Assembly: GCA_011009095.1 (NCBI GenBank) | Contig: VTPC01090564.1 | Span: 124,001-188,000 of the forward strand | DNA from: Ignelater luminosus | Lineage: Eukaryota; Arthropoda; Insecta; Coleoptera; Elateridae | Length of the DNA stretch: 64,000 nt | Direction: 5' to 3' | Shown: positions 1-12,600 of the stretch, piece after piece | Numbering within the stretch: the first letter of the stretch is position 1 | Layout: each line of letters opens with the position of its first letter | Translations under genes and position numbers: made by a program | Notes under the pieces: generated by a model | Database searches by the model: none | Told to the model about the DNA's origin: nothing | The model's input: the letters and a program-made list of their open reading frames with translations, nothing else

Positions 1-2383
1 GATCTATATCCCAGCCACCGCAGCGCTAACAATTATTTTTGCGATGACTCTTAGGTATAAAAGGTCGTTAACAGTTTTATCGCATCATATTCATATAGTA
101 GACGCTGTACAATAACTTTAACAAGCAAACATAATTTTATTGCTTGTCTACCTATGAACGATGCTAGTTTTTACTGTAATAAAGTATATGCGTCAATCGG
201 TAATTGTATGGCATAATAACCATTCGTGCTAAACCAATGTAGATTGGAATGCCAATGTAGCGAGACGACTGACCACTGCAATTGAAAGACCGTTGGAGCG
301 TCTCCGAGTAAACGATGCTATCAGTCAAAGAAGTCCCCTGTCGAAGGTCCGGAAGGAGATGGATCGCCGCAATCAATGAGTAATCATATCCTGCGCGTTA
401 ATGCCAGAGCTTTTCTTTCAACGGAAACGAACTATATTTTTTCTTAGGTATACCACTGGCGGCTCGTAATGAAGCAAAGGAAATAAAAACGACCTTTTAG
501 TTTATCTTCCTTCCAACTTCTTACTGTAGGCGTAGCACACAGCACGTAATTCTTTACTTCAAAAGTTTAATAAGTATTACTCACTGAAATCAAGTCGCCA
601 CTCGCAGTAAAAAAAGAAATGTTTTCACTGAAATATGAAACGATTTTTCCAAGACTACCTCCTGTTGTCTAATTTGACCCGCCACTGATATTACTGAGAA
701 AAACTACATCTATCAGTGCTTCCGCCCTAAACTACCGCCCTAACGCTCTCGCGCGCTCGATGATAAAGGATGAATTTGCAGTATGCTATTTACCCCAATC
801 GACACCTTCCTGGAAAAAAGCACTTTAAGCTGATAGACTCGATAATGCTTATGTGAAGATGTTCTTGCAGATTATTAAATCTATAAAACGACTTAAACTA
901 ATTGAGATCTAGACTTCTACGACATTTCTTCATTATCGTTTAACCGCCTTGATATTATATTTAATAAGAAATAAAGTTTTATGAGAATATAAAATTAAAT
1001 CATTTTGACAACAAAATCTACTAATCCTCTTGATGACGTCGTTGCAATCTTCAATTTTTAATTGAATTTCGATTCTTACTGAAAACTACCCAATTTTGCT
1101 TTTATTACATTTTCTATTAATTTTGATTATGAATCTGTTTACATTCTGCATTTGAAAACAAACATTATTAATACTTGTTTTTCAGTTCGTTAAAAAGCAG
1201 AATGAAATTTTAATATTACTAGCACATCTCGCTTAACAAAATTTACAATTTCACGTTCTTAACCCAGAATGTGACTTAAATAAATATATAAATTAAGTAT
1301 TTCTCTTCATTTATTTAAATTACAAATAATTACAACTACAGTAGACGTTCGTTTATGTGCCCTACATTTTTTGCCGGGCGTTCAAGGTGGAAAGTCATTT
1401 TCGCGGCAACAACATAAAAGATGACGGGGAGTAAATAATCATTAATTAAGAGTTGGCGATTAACTTCTACTATTTCTTCTTTTTCACCAAACGTTAAGGA
1501 AACAATTTTAACGTAATTATAACGGCAGATTCGACAAGAAATTTAGGGTTTAACTCAATTTGATTGCCCAGCTTTCTTTGGGTCATCTAGGATATTTTTA
1601 GTTTGATCATGGAAAAATCAAAACAGTTACGTTTTCTAAAATCAAAATCCGAGAGCAAAACCATCTTGATGGTATTTTTCAGCATTCGAGAAATAATTCA
1701 CAAAGATTACATGTTGTGGAATATTCTCGATAACTTCTGCAATCTTGCAATATTTTTTAAAAATTTCGCATTATGTTATTTCTAACTTACATTGATTGAT
1801 TTATCCTGGAAAGTTAGAATGGTAAGTACTCGTTCGATTATTCATTTCAACAAGAAGGGGAAGTCAGGTGTCAAGTTGCGACTGTAATATGATAATCCAA
1901 TAACTGCCACTTGGAATATCAAGGTTACATTTTTGTCATTGTTAATTTTAATTGACTTTCAATTTGTCCAAATTCTCCTATTAGAATATTGGGCGAAAAG
2001 CCAACATGATCCTTGTTATTTATAAAAAAAAACGAATCTAATTTTCTGACTATTGATTAAGAATTGCAGTAATGCCTAGAGCCGTTTTGATCTTTAAGCA
2101 TCTAATAATGCTTTTTTTCAAAATATAATTCTAAGTTTTAGTGTTTTATAAAATGATACAATGTAAAATATGAATATGAACACTAATAAATCTAGAATTT
2201 TTAAAAATTCTAAAATCTTCATGCTTTTCCATTTTGCTTCGAGAAACAGATAACCCTAGTACGGTCAAACTCAGTAAAAGATTTCTAGATGCCTTGGGTG
2301 TTACATTCAGTTCCTAAATCTGTGTATTCTACTCTTTAAATAAAATTAAAAAAATTTGAGATCTTCTCGTATCTCAAATCATG
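1..2383. other. No recognisable gene
   Basis: AT-rich sequence with only short chance frames. At 454-474 a CACTGGCGGCTCGT string resembles the CAGTGGCGGCTTGT string at 2896-2909, a type of sequence often found at hAT element ends, but no partner end is visible. A small perfect hairpin (TTTGAGAT at 2355-2362, ATCTCAAA at 2371-2378, 8-base loop) lies just before the repeat arm at 2384. No coding sequence or RNA gene could be supported. Confidence 0.5.
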
Positions 2384-2475
2384 TACAGGGTTATTCAAAT
2401 TTGAGGCTCATCATTGGAATCTCCCACATCGTAAGAGATACCAGTCGGTTAAATTGAGCCAAAGTTACCCATTTC
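2384..2475. repeat. Copy of the inverted-repeat element arm
   Basis: This stretch starts with TACAGGG and continues with a segment (around 2400-2460: ATTGGAATCTC, GTAAGAGATA, CAGTCGGTTAAAT) that closely resembles both arms of the inverted-repeat element at 17877-18586. In that element the shared core reads roughly AAGAGATACGAAGTCGGTTAAAT. It is a third copy of the same repeat end, in the orientation of the complement of the 18500-18590 arm. No matching opposite arm was found nearby, so it is a solo or truncated end. Confidence 0.6.
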
Positions 2476-5400
2476 GATGCTCGATAATAGTCAAATAGGA
2501 AATTTGATTAAACTTCATTTATTAAAACATAGCTCTAGGAATTTCTAAATTTAGATAAATAAACTAGATCATTCGAACTCGATCTGATATCGAAGATACT
2601 AAAAAAGCAACTAACCCATTAAATAGCACTGCTGAAAATAATTAGAAACTTAAGTAAAAAATCTTTCAATTTAGTTAAGAACAGTCTACTAAAACATGTT
2701 TCACAAAAAGAAGCCAAAATCAAATTTCACGTACACTTTTTTTGCTGTCCTAAACATGGGACACTGGAACTTGAGAGTACATAAAAGCACACAAAGCTGA
2801 ATTTCACACAAGATAGTAGTAAAATGCTAAACAACCATTGTGTTTTTTTTTGATAAGTTGAAAAACATCAAGTCTAAGGTCTGTAGGTTGACAGTCAGTG
2901 GCGGCTTGTTCATAGAACTATGGAGTTGCAGGTATACCCGAAGTTTCAAGTTTCAAGAAAACTTATTTTTAGCTCAGTGAACCAAAGAAAGTCTTTTTTC
3001 CTTAAATGTCCAGTGTGCTTTCCAGCCACGGCAATGGTGGTTTGTTTACAGTTCATTCAATGTTTGCAACTTGCAGCCGCTATGGACACAATTGATACTA
3101 CGTTTGCTGCAGTAACCTAACTATCATTATTGCTTAATTGTCTCCAAATTCTTAAATAGTGTTTCTCTATCTGTGATACGAGACTTTGTACTGAAGAATT
3201 TTATAAAATCAGTCCATAAAGATTCTGATTTTCACTTTTCCTGTTCTGTCTAAAAGTAACTTGTCATTTGACAGAATCAATATCGCTGCTTATGATTACA
3301 GACATATTCTATTAATATTTATTTATTTTTTGTGTTATGTCAAAGACATCTACGTACTTTTCTTATAAAACTGTACATACTTAGACCCAGTCTTGACCCA
3401 ATAGTGATTTGCTTGTTTCACTCAAAAAAGTAATGAAGATTCTTGAATCTAATGTATCAAAATCCAATCAAGCGTACATCTTCTGGAGTTTTCCATTTTT
3501 CTACAATAACGCATCATACAACTTTAAGCTTGTGAGTCTTATTATGAGCTACCAGATACGATCGTGATTGCTTTTATAAATCCAGTATTCTATACATAGG
3601 ACAGTGTACGTTTTTATAATAAATTTATACTAAAAAAGCAAAATATGCATACAAATTGTACAGAACCATAAAACTGATTGTTTCAAGATGTAGTCCCAAT
3701 GCAAACCAAAATCAAGCTGTTGCAACTTTTCTGAAGATTTGATAATTTGCATCAAATTGCAACAATTTCAATAACAGTCGAACTTTAATCTTTTCTTTTA
3801 CAAACTTCTGAATGACAAATTGGCAAGCAAAAATATAAGCAACATCAACAAAGAAGTGTAAAATATTTTGTAATTTGCAAATCAAAAAAATTTTTACAGT
3901 TGCCACAGGAAAAGATTTTGGGCTGTTCTACACTGGTATCTAATGGGTTTTAAATAGTGTACCATGAAGCGACATACATTGCATTGCTTGGTAATTCATT
4001 TAAATTAATAAAGATATCATGAATAACTCTGTATATATACATTTATTAAATTGAGTTAGGTAAAACTTAGATTTGTGTCTGAACAAAGTAAATCTTAAAA
4101 ATTTCAGCCGCAAATTGAAATGATTTTGGGCAGACATTTACAAGGCTTATTTCTGTTTCCTTATTAAGCCAGAAGTCTTGATAAACCTTTTGGGGTCGTG
4201 ATTTATGCCTAAAATCAATTTCAAGGTCCCCAATAAAAAGGTATAAGACTGAAAAGTGAATATTCTAGTGATATTAATTCTCACTCAGCATCAATTTTAA
4301 TATTAATGGCTACCTCGCATATTGCAATAGTTTGTTAATTACAAAAGCTATCTCACTTGGTGAATAATAGAAGTTCATGGTGATTGAGAGAGATCGCATA
4401 TTCTGGAACATGACGACAGCCTGTGTGATTTTTGCTAAGATATACATATTCCAAGATCGTTCAGTTTGATTTCTATTTTGTGCGTGCATCAATGTTTATT
4501 TAAAGTGGACACCCTGTATAATTGTAATGATCTTTTCTAAGTTGCCAAAGTCTTCTTTGTTGTCCATCTCTGGTATGATTTAGGAACGTCGTTCTTCAAA
4601 AATAAATGCTATCACTAGATTTGCTGTAGCTTTTTTAACCAGGCTAGCGTTTGACGCTAGTGGTACATTGTTAGACTTTTTCTTTAATATCTAAAGCTAA
4701 ACCCACTTAATCCCAAATTTTAATTAAATTATTTTATTGTTCATAATACTTCGTTTGTAAATGACATTGATTTATTGTCTTTAAATTTCAAGATTTTCCT
4801 ATCAAGCTTATACCCTAAAAGAGTATGACAGGTACGCGTCTTTTCTAATCTCAGTTTGAAATGAAAATGTAATGTTGCTGAAGACGATCTGACGCCCAAT
4901 TCTACAAATAGTCAAAAATCTTTGTAAAATATTCTGTTGTTGTATAGGAGTTTTCTTTACGTCTAAAGTAACAAGAAAATAATCCTGAATTTTAGATAGC
5001 GTTTTTTTCCCTAACATTTGGAGTATAGGAAAATAAATTGCTAAACTCCTAATAACAATATGGCTGTCTCTTAATTCTATACTTTTAACTATAATTTAGA
5101 AGATAAATTTGTTTTAATATGAATAATTTTTTCTTAAATAGGCAGTTATACCGAAGACACCCTGTATAAACATTGTTAAAAAATGCTAATTATGTTGTTA
5201 TTAAAATTTTGTTTTTATATTGTGTTATTTAGAAAACAAGAAAGACAGATAAGTTTGATAAGAAGAAAATCAAGTTTATCTTAAGATAGATCTTATATCG
5301 TTTTGCTAAAAGGGTCCACTATGATCGAGTATTGGATAATAGATACCGACATCATAAAATCGTAAACAGGGTTGATAAATGCTTACGTCACGTAAAGTTC

Positions 5401-6900
5401 GAAAAGTTCTCATCTGGCATCGTCATTAATTCCTTAGTTTTTATTTATGAAACTTTCAGTTTTTATGTTTGGGTCGTTGTTCCTTTCTAATTATTCTTGA
5501 TTAATAATTCAAGGAGACTTTTAGGACCGATTCTACATGCAAAAGTTCAAAACCTGATCAATTTAGAATTTACATTAGCGTTAACATGGAATCAGTTTCA
5601 GTTTTAATGATTTTTTTTAAATAACAAAAAGTCATTATCTTTCAAGAAACTGTAGGAGGATTATGGACAGTGTGTACCGTAATAAATGTGAGAAAGGGGA
5701 GGAAAAAAACAAATGGTGATTTCAAACTTCTAATTTTTAGGTTAGATCTTTTTTTAAATGCAGTTCATAATGTAGTTTAATTTAGTTATTTCTATCCAAG
5801 CTACTACAACGAATTTGCATTATAACAGATCGATCAGTTAGATGTTTTGGTTAACCACTATGACTGTTCGAGCAATTTATTTAAAAAAAACAACTTGCAA
5901 ATTCTTGTATATTTTAGCAACAGTGAAACAATATTAAATGCTCTTTAACGTTTAATTTTTTTCTTTTTATAGTTACACTGCAGATTATTCAATCGAAACG
6001 ATTCTACTTGGAAATTTGTTATAACGAAGCATACGCAACATAAGTACCCTCGTCATTACTCTTTACTGTTACGTTCATTATCGAGTATTAGTTTAAGAGT
6101 TTGCATTGGAGTGTTTACATTTTAAAGTGTTTTATACAGGTCGATTCACTGAAATGACCTATCGAATGCAATAACAACTACAAGACTGTTCGTCTTTTCT
6201 TTTCTTTTTATTATTTACGTAGATTACTTTTTTGAATCGATTTTTTCCCAGAATTACACTTTTGTGTAATTGTGATTGCCAGGTAGTAAGCTATTACTAT
6301 TGATTTTACCTAAGCTTACTTAGTAATTTTGTTATTTTTAAAGGAATCAAGTTTTAAAAAATGTGTTAGTATTTCGTATCTTGCAGGGTAATGTCAAAAA
6401 CATTGTTCAACATAAGCTATATACACTTTGCCTTATTTAAGCTTACTAGCTTTGCTGCGAGGTCTACACATATCGACTATAAAATAAATTGTGTCTACCC
6501 ATCTACAGATTAATTTAGCAAAATCGTAAACAATGGACACACTAAGTACTCCGCATCTGTGTAAAGCAATTAATTTCTAAAGTCTACTCTTTATTTTGCT
6601 GCAATTGTTTTTTATAGACCGTTTTGATCTCATTGTTATTCAATTAATCTTCTCTTACGAATTATTGTAGGACTAGTTGTAGTTCTTACTTTTTACAAAA
6701 ACTAATTTTGATAAACAGGCTGTTTTACAAATATTTTGAATAAACTGCATTTTCTCATTATTTTCAAAATGAAGCTCCAAAGAACCAATGCCCGCAGGAA
6801 TTTTCTGCTTAGAATGACCTTAAGAATGAAATATCGTGAGGTACTTCTCGCAATGTAACAACTCCTAAGATCTCCTAACAACTTGTTGCCGAAAGGATGG
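2476..6900. other. No recognisable gene; isolated transposon ends
   Basis: No coding region could be supported. CAGTGGCGGCTTGT at 2896-2909 looks like an hAT-type terminus without a visible partner. Two solitary CACCCTGTATA ends lie at 4510 and 5158; the same motif recurs in both orientations across the window. The open frames here (60-80 codons) have no recognisable domain and the composition of background DNA. Confidence 0.45.
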
Positions 6901-6902
6901 AT

Positions 6903-7480
6903 AATGTTAAAACTGAGCAGCAAATTAATCTGTGAAGGTGAAGAAACCACTGAGTGAGTGTCTCAAGCTCTTACAGGAGATATATCAGGATGTCACGTGC
7001 GCTAGTGTTTCAATAACACAAAACAATTCCTGCAAAGTATGATAGAACGTTGAAGACGACAAACGATTGGGTAAAAATTAATGAAATCTGGTGCACATTG
7101 ATAAAGAGACTGCACGACAAATTTTGCTCGACCAATTGGACATATCCAAAGTCTGCGCCAAAATAGTCCCCAAAAAGGAAAGGTGCCCGAAAACACATTT
7201 GTACTAATTTCGTGGAACGACTCGCAACGGAACCTAACTTGCTAAGAGAAATCTTCAAAAGACAATTTATGCAATAGAAAATGTCCATGTCACCGATAAT
7301 GAAAAAGACAAGAATGAGCAAGTCTAAAGTGAAAGCAATGCTGATAGTTTGGGGTTCCGTCCAACCAGAGAGAACAGATGAAGAAGCTCTAGTTGTGGAA
7401 GAACAAATAATTTTCCATCACAACAATGCTCTTGCTCCCAATGGTTTGTTTGCAAAGTAGATTTTGGCCTAATACCAAGG
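6903..7480 (+). pseudogene. Mariner transposase remnant (SETMAR/FLJ37770-like)
   Basis: Reading the three plus-strand frames together gives an ordered series of mariner landmarks. There is an N-terminal helix-turn-helix segment (LSECLKLLQEIYQDV near 6945), then NVEDDKR (near 7052), DKETARQIL and KVCAKIVPK (7100-7180), KSKVKAMLIV (near 7320-7350) and FHHNNALAP (near 7415-7440). In this family the last motif normally reads HHDNAPAH and carries the second catalytic Asp of the DD34D triad; here that Asp is Asn. Several stops (for example TGA-TAG near 7038) and frameshifts separate the blocks, and the first catalytic motif (GDE) cannot be found. It is an old dead copy, and no terminal inverted repeats were recognised. 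The family assignment rests on motif order and is fairly sure; the exact limits are not. Confidence 0.72.
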
Positions 7481-7679
7481 TAGTTGTTATTGTCTATAGC
7501 GTTGTGGTGAAATGAAACGTACAAAGCACGTTGATCTCATCTAACAGTAATGCACTCTGTAGTTATAGACAATATTGGTGGAGAAACCGTAAACCAAGCA
7601 CAAGAAATTAGAAGAAATTTATTTTATCTTGAACACGATTGCTGTAACTTTTATTTCTTAGAAAATGGTTGTTGTACTC

Positions 7680-7732
7680 CTCAAATTTTATTCGTTCCAA
7701 ATTCAACTGTAAATCAAGTCAACTATTTTTGC
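7680..7732 (+). pseudogene. Displaced mariner transposase fragment
   Basis: The plus-strand frame here reads FVPNSTVNQVNYF. In mariner transposases a motif of the form FVP-x-G/N-x-TVNQ-x-YY lies between the first and second catalytic residues, that is, upstream of the HHDNAP block. In this window it sits about 250 bases downstream of the HHNNAL block at 7415. Either the element was internally rearranged or a second decayed copy is juxtaposed. The fragment is short, so the call depends on one motif. Confidence 0.5.
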
Positions 7733-9884
7733 TGAGTGTATGATGATTACTAAGAAAACAAACAAAAGTAACTTGTAGCTATAGCACTGCTTTGTTTACT
7801 TGTTACTATTGTAACTTTTTCAATATTTGTGTAAATTATTCTTTGTATTCTCATCTTGACAGACTTTACTCGACTTCTATATCCCTTTTGGATTTTGATA
7901 CCCTTGTTTTACGCATCTTTCGGATACTGTCAAAACAGACCAAGTCTACTAGATTAATCTTTTCTGAACTCAAGGTATGTTTCATGATATATTTTTTCAG
8001 TTTGGTAAATTCTCAAAAGTTCTACTTCGTGGAGGTAGTTATGTGGTAAAAACTTGGGAAAATGCTTCAAAATTATTTAAAGGGAAACGTGATTGTTATA
8101 TAACGTCTTGGCAGTTTGTAAAAATTTGATAGCAGCTAATAAGGCTTAGGCTCAGAAATCATCAACCAAAGAGGATACTGACACGACCTAGCTGAAAGCC
8201 GAGATCCACCATTATCCTCACCTTATTTAGACACGTATCAATCTTTCCCTTTCAGAGATAAATTTCTTAATACAACTTGTCAAAAACTGAAAAATGAGAA
8301 ACTTTAAAATTCAACTCAAAATATTTACGTTGTACTACCTTGAAGCGTCATACCTTTTGTGTTTTCATATTTTCAGTTGACTTAGTTTTGAATAGCTCTC
8401 TATTAATTCTTGACTTCCATTAAGCCATGTTAACTACTTCATAAAGCTTGGTTTTGTTTTGCCTAGAGGATTCGAAGATTCCTTCATAAATAGATTTTGT
8501 ATCACGCGTTTCCATTGTTAGAAATTTTATTACATTGTGTGTTGTTTGCTCTAAACAATAAATACCTTACAAAATCAATTACGAACTTTAGAAGTCGGAT
8601 ACCAACAATGAGACTTGAGCAAATACACGCAATGACGTTTGTTTTCATGGCAAGGTAGATTATTAACTTAGATTTCTTCATATATTGAGTATTTATTTGC
8701 GTATATAATACTTTAAATTACTGCCAAATCTGTTGTTTCTTAATTAATAGAGAAATTTTATCGTGCTTTCTGCAAAGATGGTTTCGGGCCAATAATTAAT
8801 TTCTTCATCACTTAAAAACTGCAAAGAGTAATAAAATAGGTTATATTTGAACCAGTAGTATTTACATCTTGGAAATAAATGAAGCTCATTTGGCTTCTAA
8901 AAGACCTATTAGTTAAGTCTCTTTTTTCTTTTCTTAATAGACTAGAGCAACAGTAAAGTAATTTCTATAATTATTTAAATTTCAAGCGAAACGTAACAGG
9001 TTACCATTTAAATTCACAAGAGTGTTTCTCTATGAGAATAGTCAAAAAGTCTGTTTTAGAATTTAACGAAGATAAATGTTTCGGTGAAATGGATAAGAAA
9101 TCAGAAAGTGTTACATTTTCAAGCGATTGGATGATAGTTCGATCTTTTCTTTAACGACGGATCGAGAACTTTCAAACTGAAAAACTCTGTGAGCCTTAAA
9201 ACGCGCAGGCACGCAACGGAATTAGGTGTAATTGAAATCCTCTTTATAGCTATTTAAATTTTCGTTAATATTGAACAGATTAGATTGGAATATTATCATA
9301 TGTTAGTTTCAACAACTAAATGCATTATAGTGGAAAAAATCGTAAAAATATGCAAAGAATAGCCGCTTTGCGAATGTTCAGATTTGTTTTACCTACTTAC
9401 TTTTAATATTAAAGTTTTGCGTTGCAAACTCGAAGTTTTGTATTTTTCTGTTTTGCTTTGTCTTTCTACTTGGTTTTGTTTTTCTTCTTGCTTTCTTCTG
9501 TGTTGACTCCTTTGGTATATTCCAATAAATATTTTTGTCGTTAAATCAACACTCTCTATCATAAGTTATTTACCTTTATGAGTTTGTTTTATTTCTGTTT
9601 TACTTTCTAATCTATTATTAGAGAGCTTTGGATTTTAATAATTAACTAGTTAATTGATTATACAGTGCGAACCTATTACTTAATGAAGGATTTTTAATCA
9701 GGTTTGAGTTATACTAATTAGGACCAGGTTCATAAATATTTCGGCTTCCAGCCTCTCAGTCTCTCATTTCCAATAAGTTCTATACCTTCTTACGTGTAGG
9801 AAATTTATGTTTCGTATATTCAATAGGTAAATGCAATAAACATATAAAACGGATTCCAGATAACTGATCCATATTCCAGATTAA
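7733..9884. other. No recognisable gene
   Basis: AT-rich sequence without a supportable gene, repeat pair or RNA. The 85-codon frame at 7792-8049 has no recognisable domain and is probably chance. Confidence 0.45.
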
Positions 9885-9990
9885 TGTTTCTAAAACGAGA
9901 ATTCCCAGGATCGAATTCCCGAAAATCTTTAGAGATTTTCCTAAGTCGAGTCTCGGGAAAAAGATACACAAGTCCCGGGAAAAATACATA
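9885..9990. repeat. GGGAA/TTCCC-rich subterminal-like segment of hAT remnant
   Basis: A cluster of GAATTCCC, TCGGGAAAA and CCCGGGAAAA strings in both orientations stands out from the AT-rich surroundings. It lies about 200 bases upstream of the first readable hAT transposase codons. Short palindromic GGGAAT/CCCGGG strings are often found in the subterminal regions of insect hAT elements, where they can serve as transposase binding sites. That link is an inference from position and composition; no terminal inverted repeat pair was found. Confidence 0.35.
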
Positions 9991-10179
9991 TTAAATCTTT
10001 ATTACTTGGAAAAGTACAGAGTTATGCATAAAGTCCTTTTATTTCAAAATTCTCAGGCAAAAATTTCTAAGTTGTTGGTGCTAATCTTTAGTTGTAGATT
10101 TATGACGGGGTTCTTATTCTTAATTATTGACAATGTTTGCAACACAACTGTTTTCTTTTGATGGCATCCTTTTTCAAAC

Positions 10180-11872
10180 TGTAGTTATATCAGAAAGAGA
10201 TGTCTGAACGAGATTGTAGCCCGGTTAGCGGTAGAAGATAATATTTCTATTAGAGTCATTGCCAACAGTGATTTTATTCGGCAACCATTATCAGATAAGG
10301 GGTATACATTGCCAAAGAATCCCCCAGACGTGATGGATCTAATTTCTGTGTTTTACCACAAAAAAAAGGTCGAGGAGATTAGAAGAATCCAAACGTTACA
10401 ACAATCAGAATGCAAATTTAGTTTAACCTTTGATGAGTGGACAAGTATGAAAAACAGACGTTATTTTAATATAATTCTGCACAACAATCAGGAAATAATT
10501 AATTTTGGGTTAGTATTAGCAGAAATGTGATTCCACTGAAATAAATAATATTGTGCAAAAGCAACTACAGGAATTTGGCATTGATTTTAAAACAGAAATT
10601 GTAGCTTTCACAACAGATGGGGCAAGTATGATGAGAAAGTTTGGAAGAGAAAACCCTGTAGAGAATCTTCTGTGCCTTAATTATGGCATACATCGATAGC
10701 TTAGTTGCAAAACCACGTATCAACTATTGTTGTCAATGGGTGATTCGTCGTTTTGCAATTAAGGTATCGACATCTTGCTGTTACTGACGTCTTATAGAAA
10801 AGAAGACTAGAAAGAAAAAAGATTCCAAAGAACAATCACCAAATGAAGAAGAAAACGAAAATGAGAAATCTGACGAAGATAAATTCGATAATGACAAAAC
10901 GGAACCTCAAGATTTAGTCATATTAGAACTCAGGTCTAATATTCAAAATGCAACTAACGAAGTTAGTAATACTATACGTATTTTCCTAAATAGCCCAACG
11001 AAAAATATTGTCTTGCAAGAATATGTGCAAAAAGAGTTCTATAAAGAATAAAATTTATTATTAGACGTCAGAACTAGGTGAAACTCTCTTATTGGGATGA
11101 TTGAACATTTGCATCAGAAAGGCTCTGATAGATCTGCATCTAATAGAAAAGTTAACTGACGCAAATATTTCTATTTTGGAAAACATAATACAAGTCCTGT
11201 CTCCAATAAAAGTGGCAGTAGAAGCCACGGAGATGCTACTCTTTTGTCAACAGAAATTGTAATCAATTTCCTTATGAAGAAAATTAAAGCTTTCGATACC
11301 AGCCTTGCCAGTGAAATATGCGAGGCTCTACTAATAAGAATTGGGGAACGACGGGATAAGAAAATAATCACACTGCTTACATATCTACAAGACCCTGATA
11401 ATATCAAAAAGGAAGAGTTTTTCTCTTTTTGTAGTAGAAATTCAATGTATACTTTTGCAGAACAGTTGATGAACAGACTTTTTAATTCCAAGTTTACAAA
11501 GTTGGAGGCTTGTACATCACAAAAAAGGTAAGAAGAAGAAATCGAGAACAAAAACAGTTTAGATATGACCTTGAAAGATGAACTGGACAAGGAGTTGGAA
11601 AATGTAAGCAAAAGCTGCTCAAAGAAGGATACAAATTTCAAACAAACGTTAAGGAAAAAATTTGGAATCTTTGAAGTTACTGAAAAGAGACCTTCGGACT
11701 TGGAGTTGCATTACAGAGCACTACTGTCTATAAAGCCTACTTCTACGGAAAACGAAAGGCTATTTTCAGTTTCCGAAAAATATGTTACAAAAATTCAAAA
11801 CAGGTTATCAGATAAATCTATTAATACACTTGTATTCTTGAATATTTTTTTTTCAAAACGCTTGAATAAAGA
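10180..11872 (+). pseudogene. hAT-family transposase remnant (BED zinc-finger hAT type)
   Basis: Joined across frames, the plus strand follows the hAT order. EIVARLAVED, IANSDFIRQPL and KGYTLPK (10210-10320) come first, then FSLTFDEWTSMKNRRYFN (10416-10475, the conserved DEWTS block with the first catalytic Asp region). Next are IVAFTTDGASMMRKFG (around 10595-10640, the second Asp region) and NSPTKNIVLQEYV followed by LLLDVRTR (10985-11085). The C-terminal dimerisation block LLSIKPTSTENERLFSVS to RLSDKSINTLVFLN (11725-11850) ends it. Lesions include a frameshift near 10528 after the first block, a TAG at 10697, a TGA replacing the Trp of the RTRWNSL motif near 11080, and a hairpin insertion at 10692-10772. 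The N-terminal BED zinc finger is not visible. It cannot encode an active enzyme; the family assignment is secure. Confidence 0.88.
10692..10772. repeat. Small hairpin insertion inside the hAT transposase
   Basis: Two inverted arms, 10692-10717 and about 10746-10772, pair at roughly 22 of 26 positions around a loop of about 28 bases. The insertion falls right after the hAT block ending in YGIHR, and the expected continuation of the transposase is absent. It looks like a very short foldback or MITE insertion that broke the coding frame. No target duplication could be settled. Confidence 0.5.
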
Positions 11873-12139
11873 CACTTTCGTATTTAGTCTACTATTGTTA
11901 TTATTTTAAGAAGATATGGTAGATGCAAATGAAATCGTGCGTGTTCATTAAAAAAAGCAGAATAATCTTGTTCCTTACATCAATTAGGTATTACCTGTCG
12001 AAAGAATAATCATAAAATTCACAATTTTTCTTTTTCATATTTCTTGAAAATTCTAAAGTAGTGGTGCAATTTTTCCTTAACAAAATAATTACAAAAGGTG
12101 ATGAGAAGTAAAGAGATTGTCAAAGTATATGCATTCAGC

Positions 12140-12600
12140 AGATTACTTTTCTAGAACTGACAGTAGATCCACTATTACAAGTAACCATCTGCCCTGCACA
12201 AGCACCATAACTTAAAACCAAAACGGATTGTTTTCCCTCTTACAAGCATTTTGCTAGAATGTCTACCATTTCTTCTTCAATAGATAAGTTGTCCAAAAAA
12301 ACATCAAACTGCACATTTTTGTCATTTATAATATCAAAGAGTGGTCTAAGTTTTGATAATTATCTTGTTTGTGTAATTGGCTGTTATCTGAAAGATGAAC
12401 ATTTTGTTTTATGAACATGACTGATACAATTTGGTGGTTGTTATTAGTATTGTTTGCCCAAATAACGTAGGAACGATTTTTCCTAACTGCTACAAATAAT
12501 TTTTTCTCTGTTTTTTTATTTGGGCATCGACTACTGTGGCCTAGTGAATTTAATCTCAAATCCGAAACATTTCTTCTCGACTCCAGGCTTGAAATCAAGT
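12140..12600 (-). pseudogene. piggyBac-type transposase, middle fragment
   Basis: On the minus strand the blocks run in piggyBac order. YVIWANNTNNNHQIVSVM corresponds to the W-x-N-x-T-R segment. VHLSDNSQL (HLSDN motif, near 12400) follows, then after a frameshift LSKLRPLFDIIND (12310-12355), NLSIEEEMVDIL (12262-12292; the catalytic first-Asp motif is normally SIDE, and here reads SIEE) and KTIRFGFKLWCLCRADGYL (12180-12235). At least two frameshifts and several stops interrupt it. The C-terminal half and any cysteine-rich tail are missing. The fragment lies 230 bases beyond the hAT remnant and in the opposite orientation, so it is an independent insertion. The catalytic Asp replaced by Glu and the frameshifts make it inactive. 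Confidence 0.7.
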
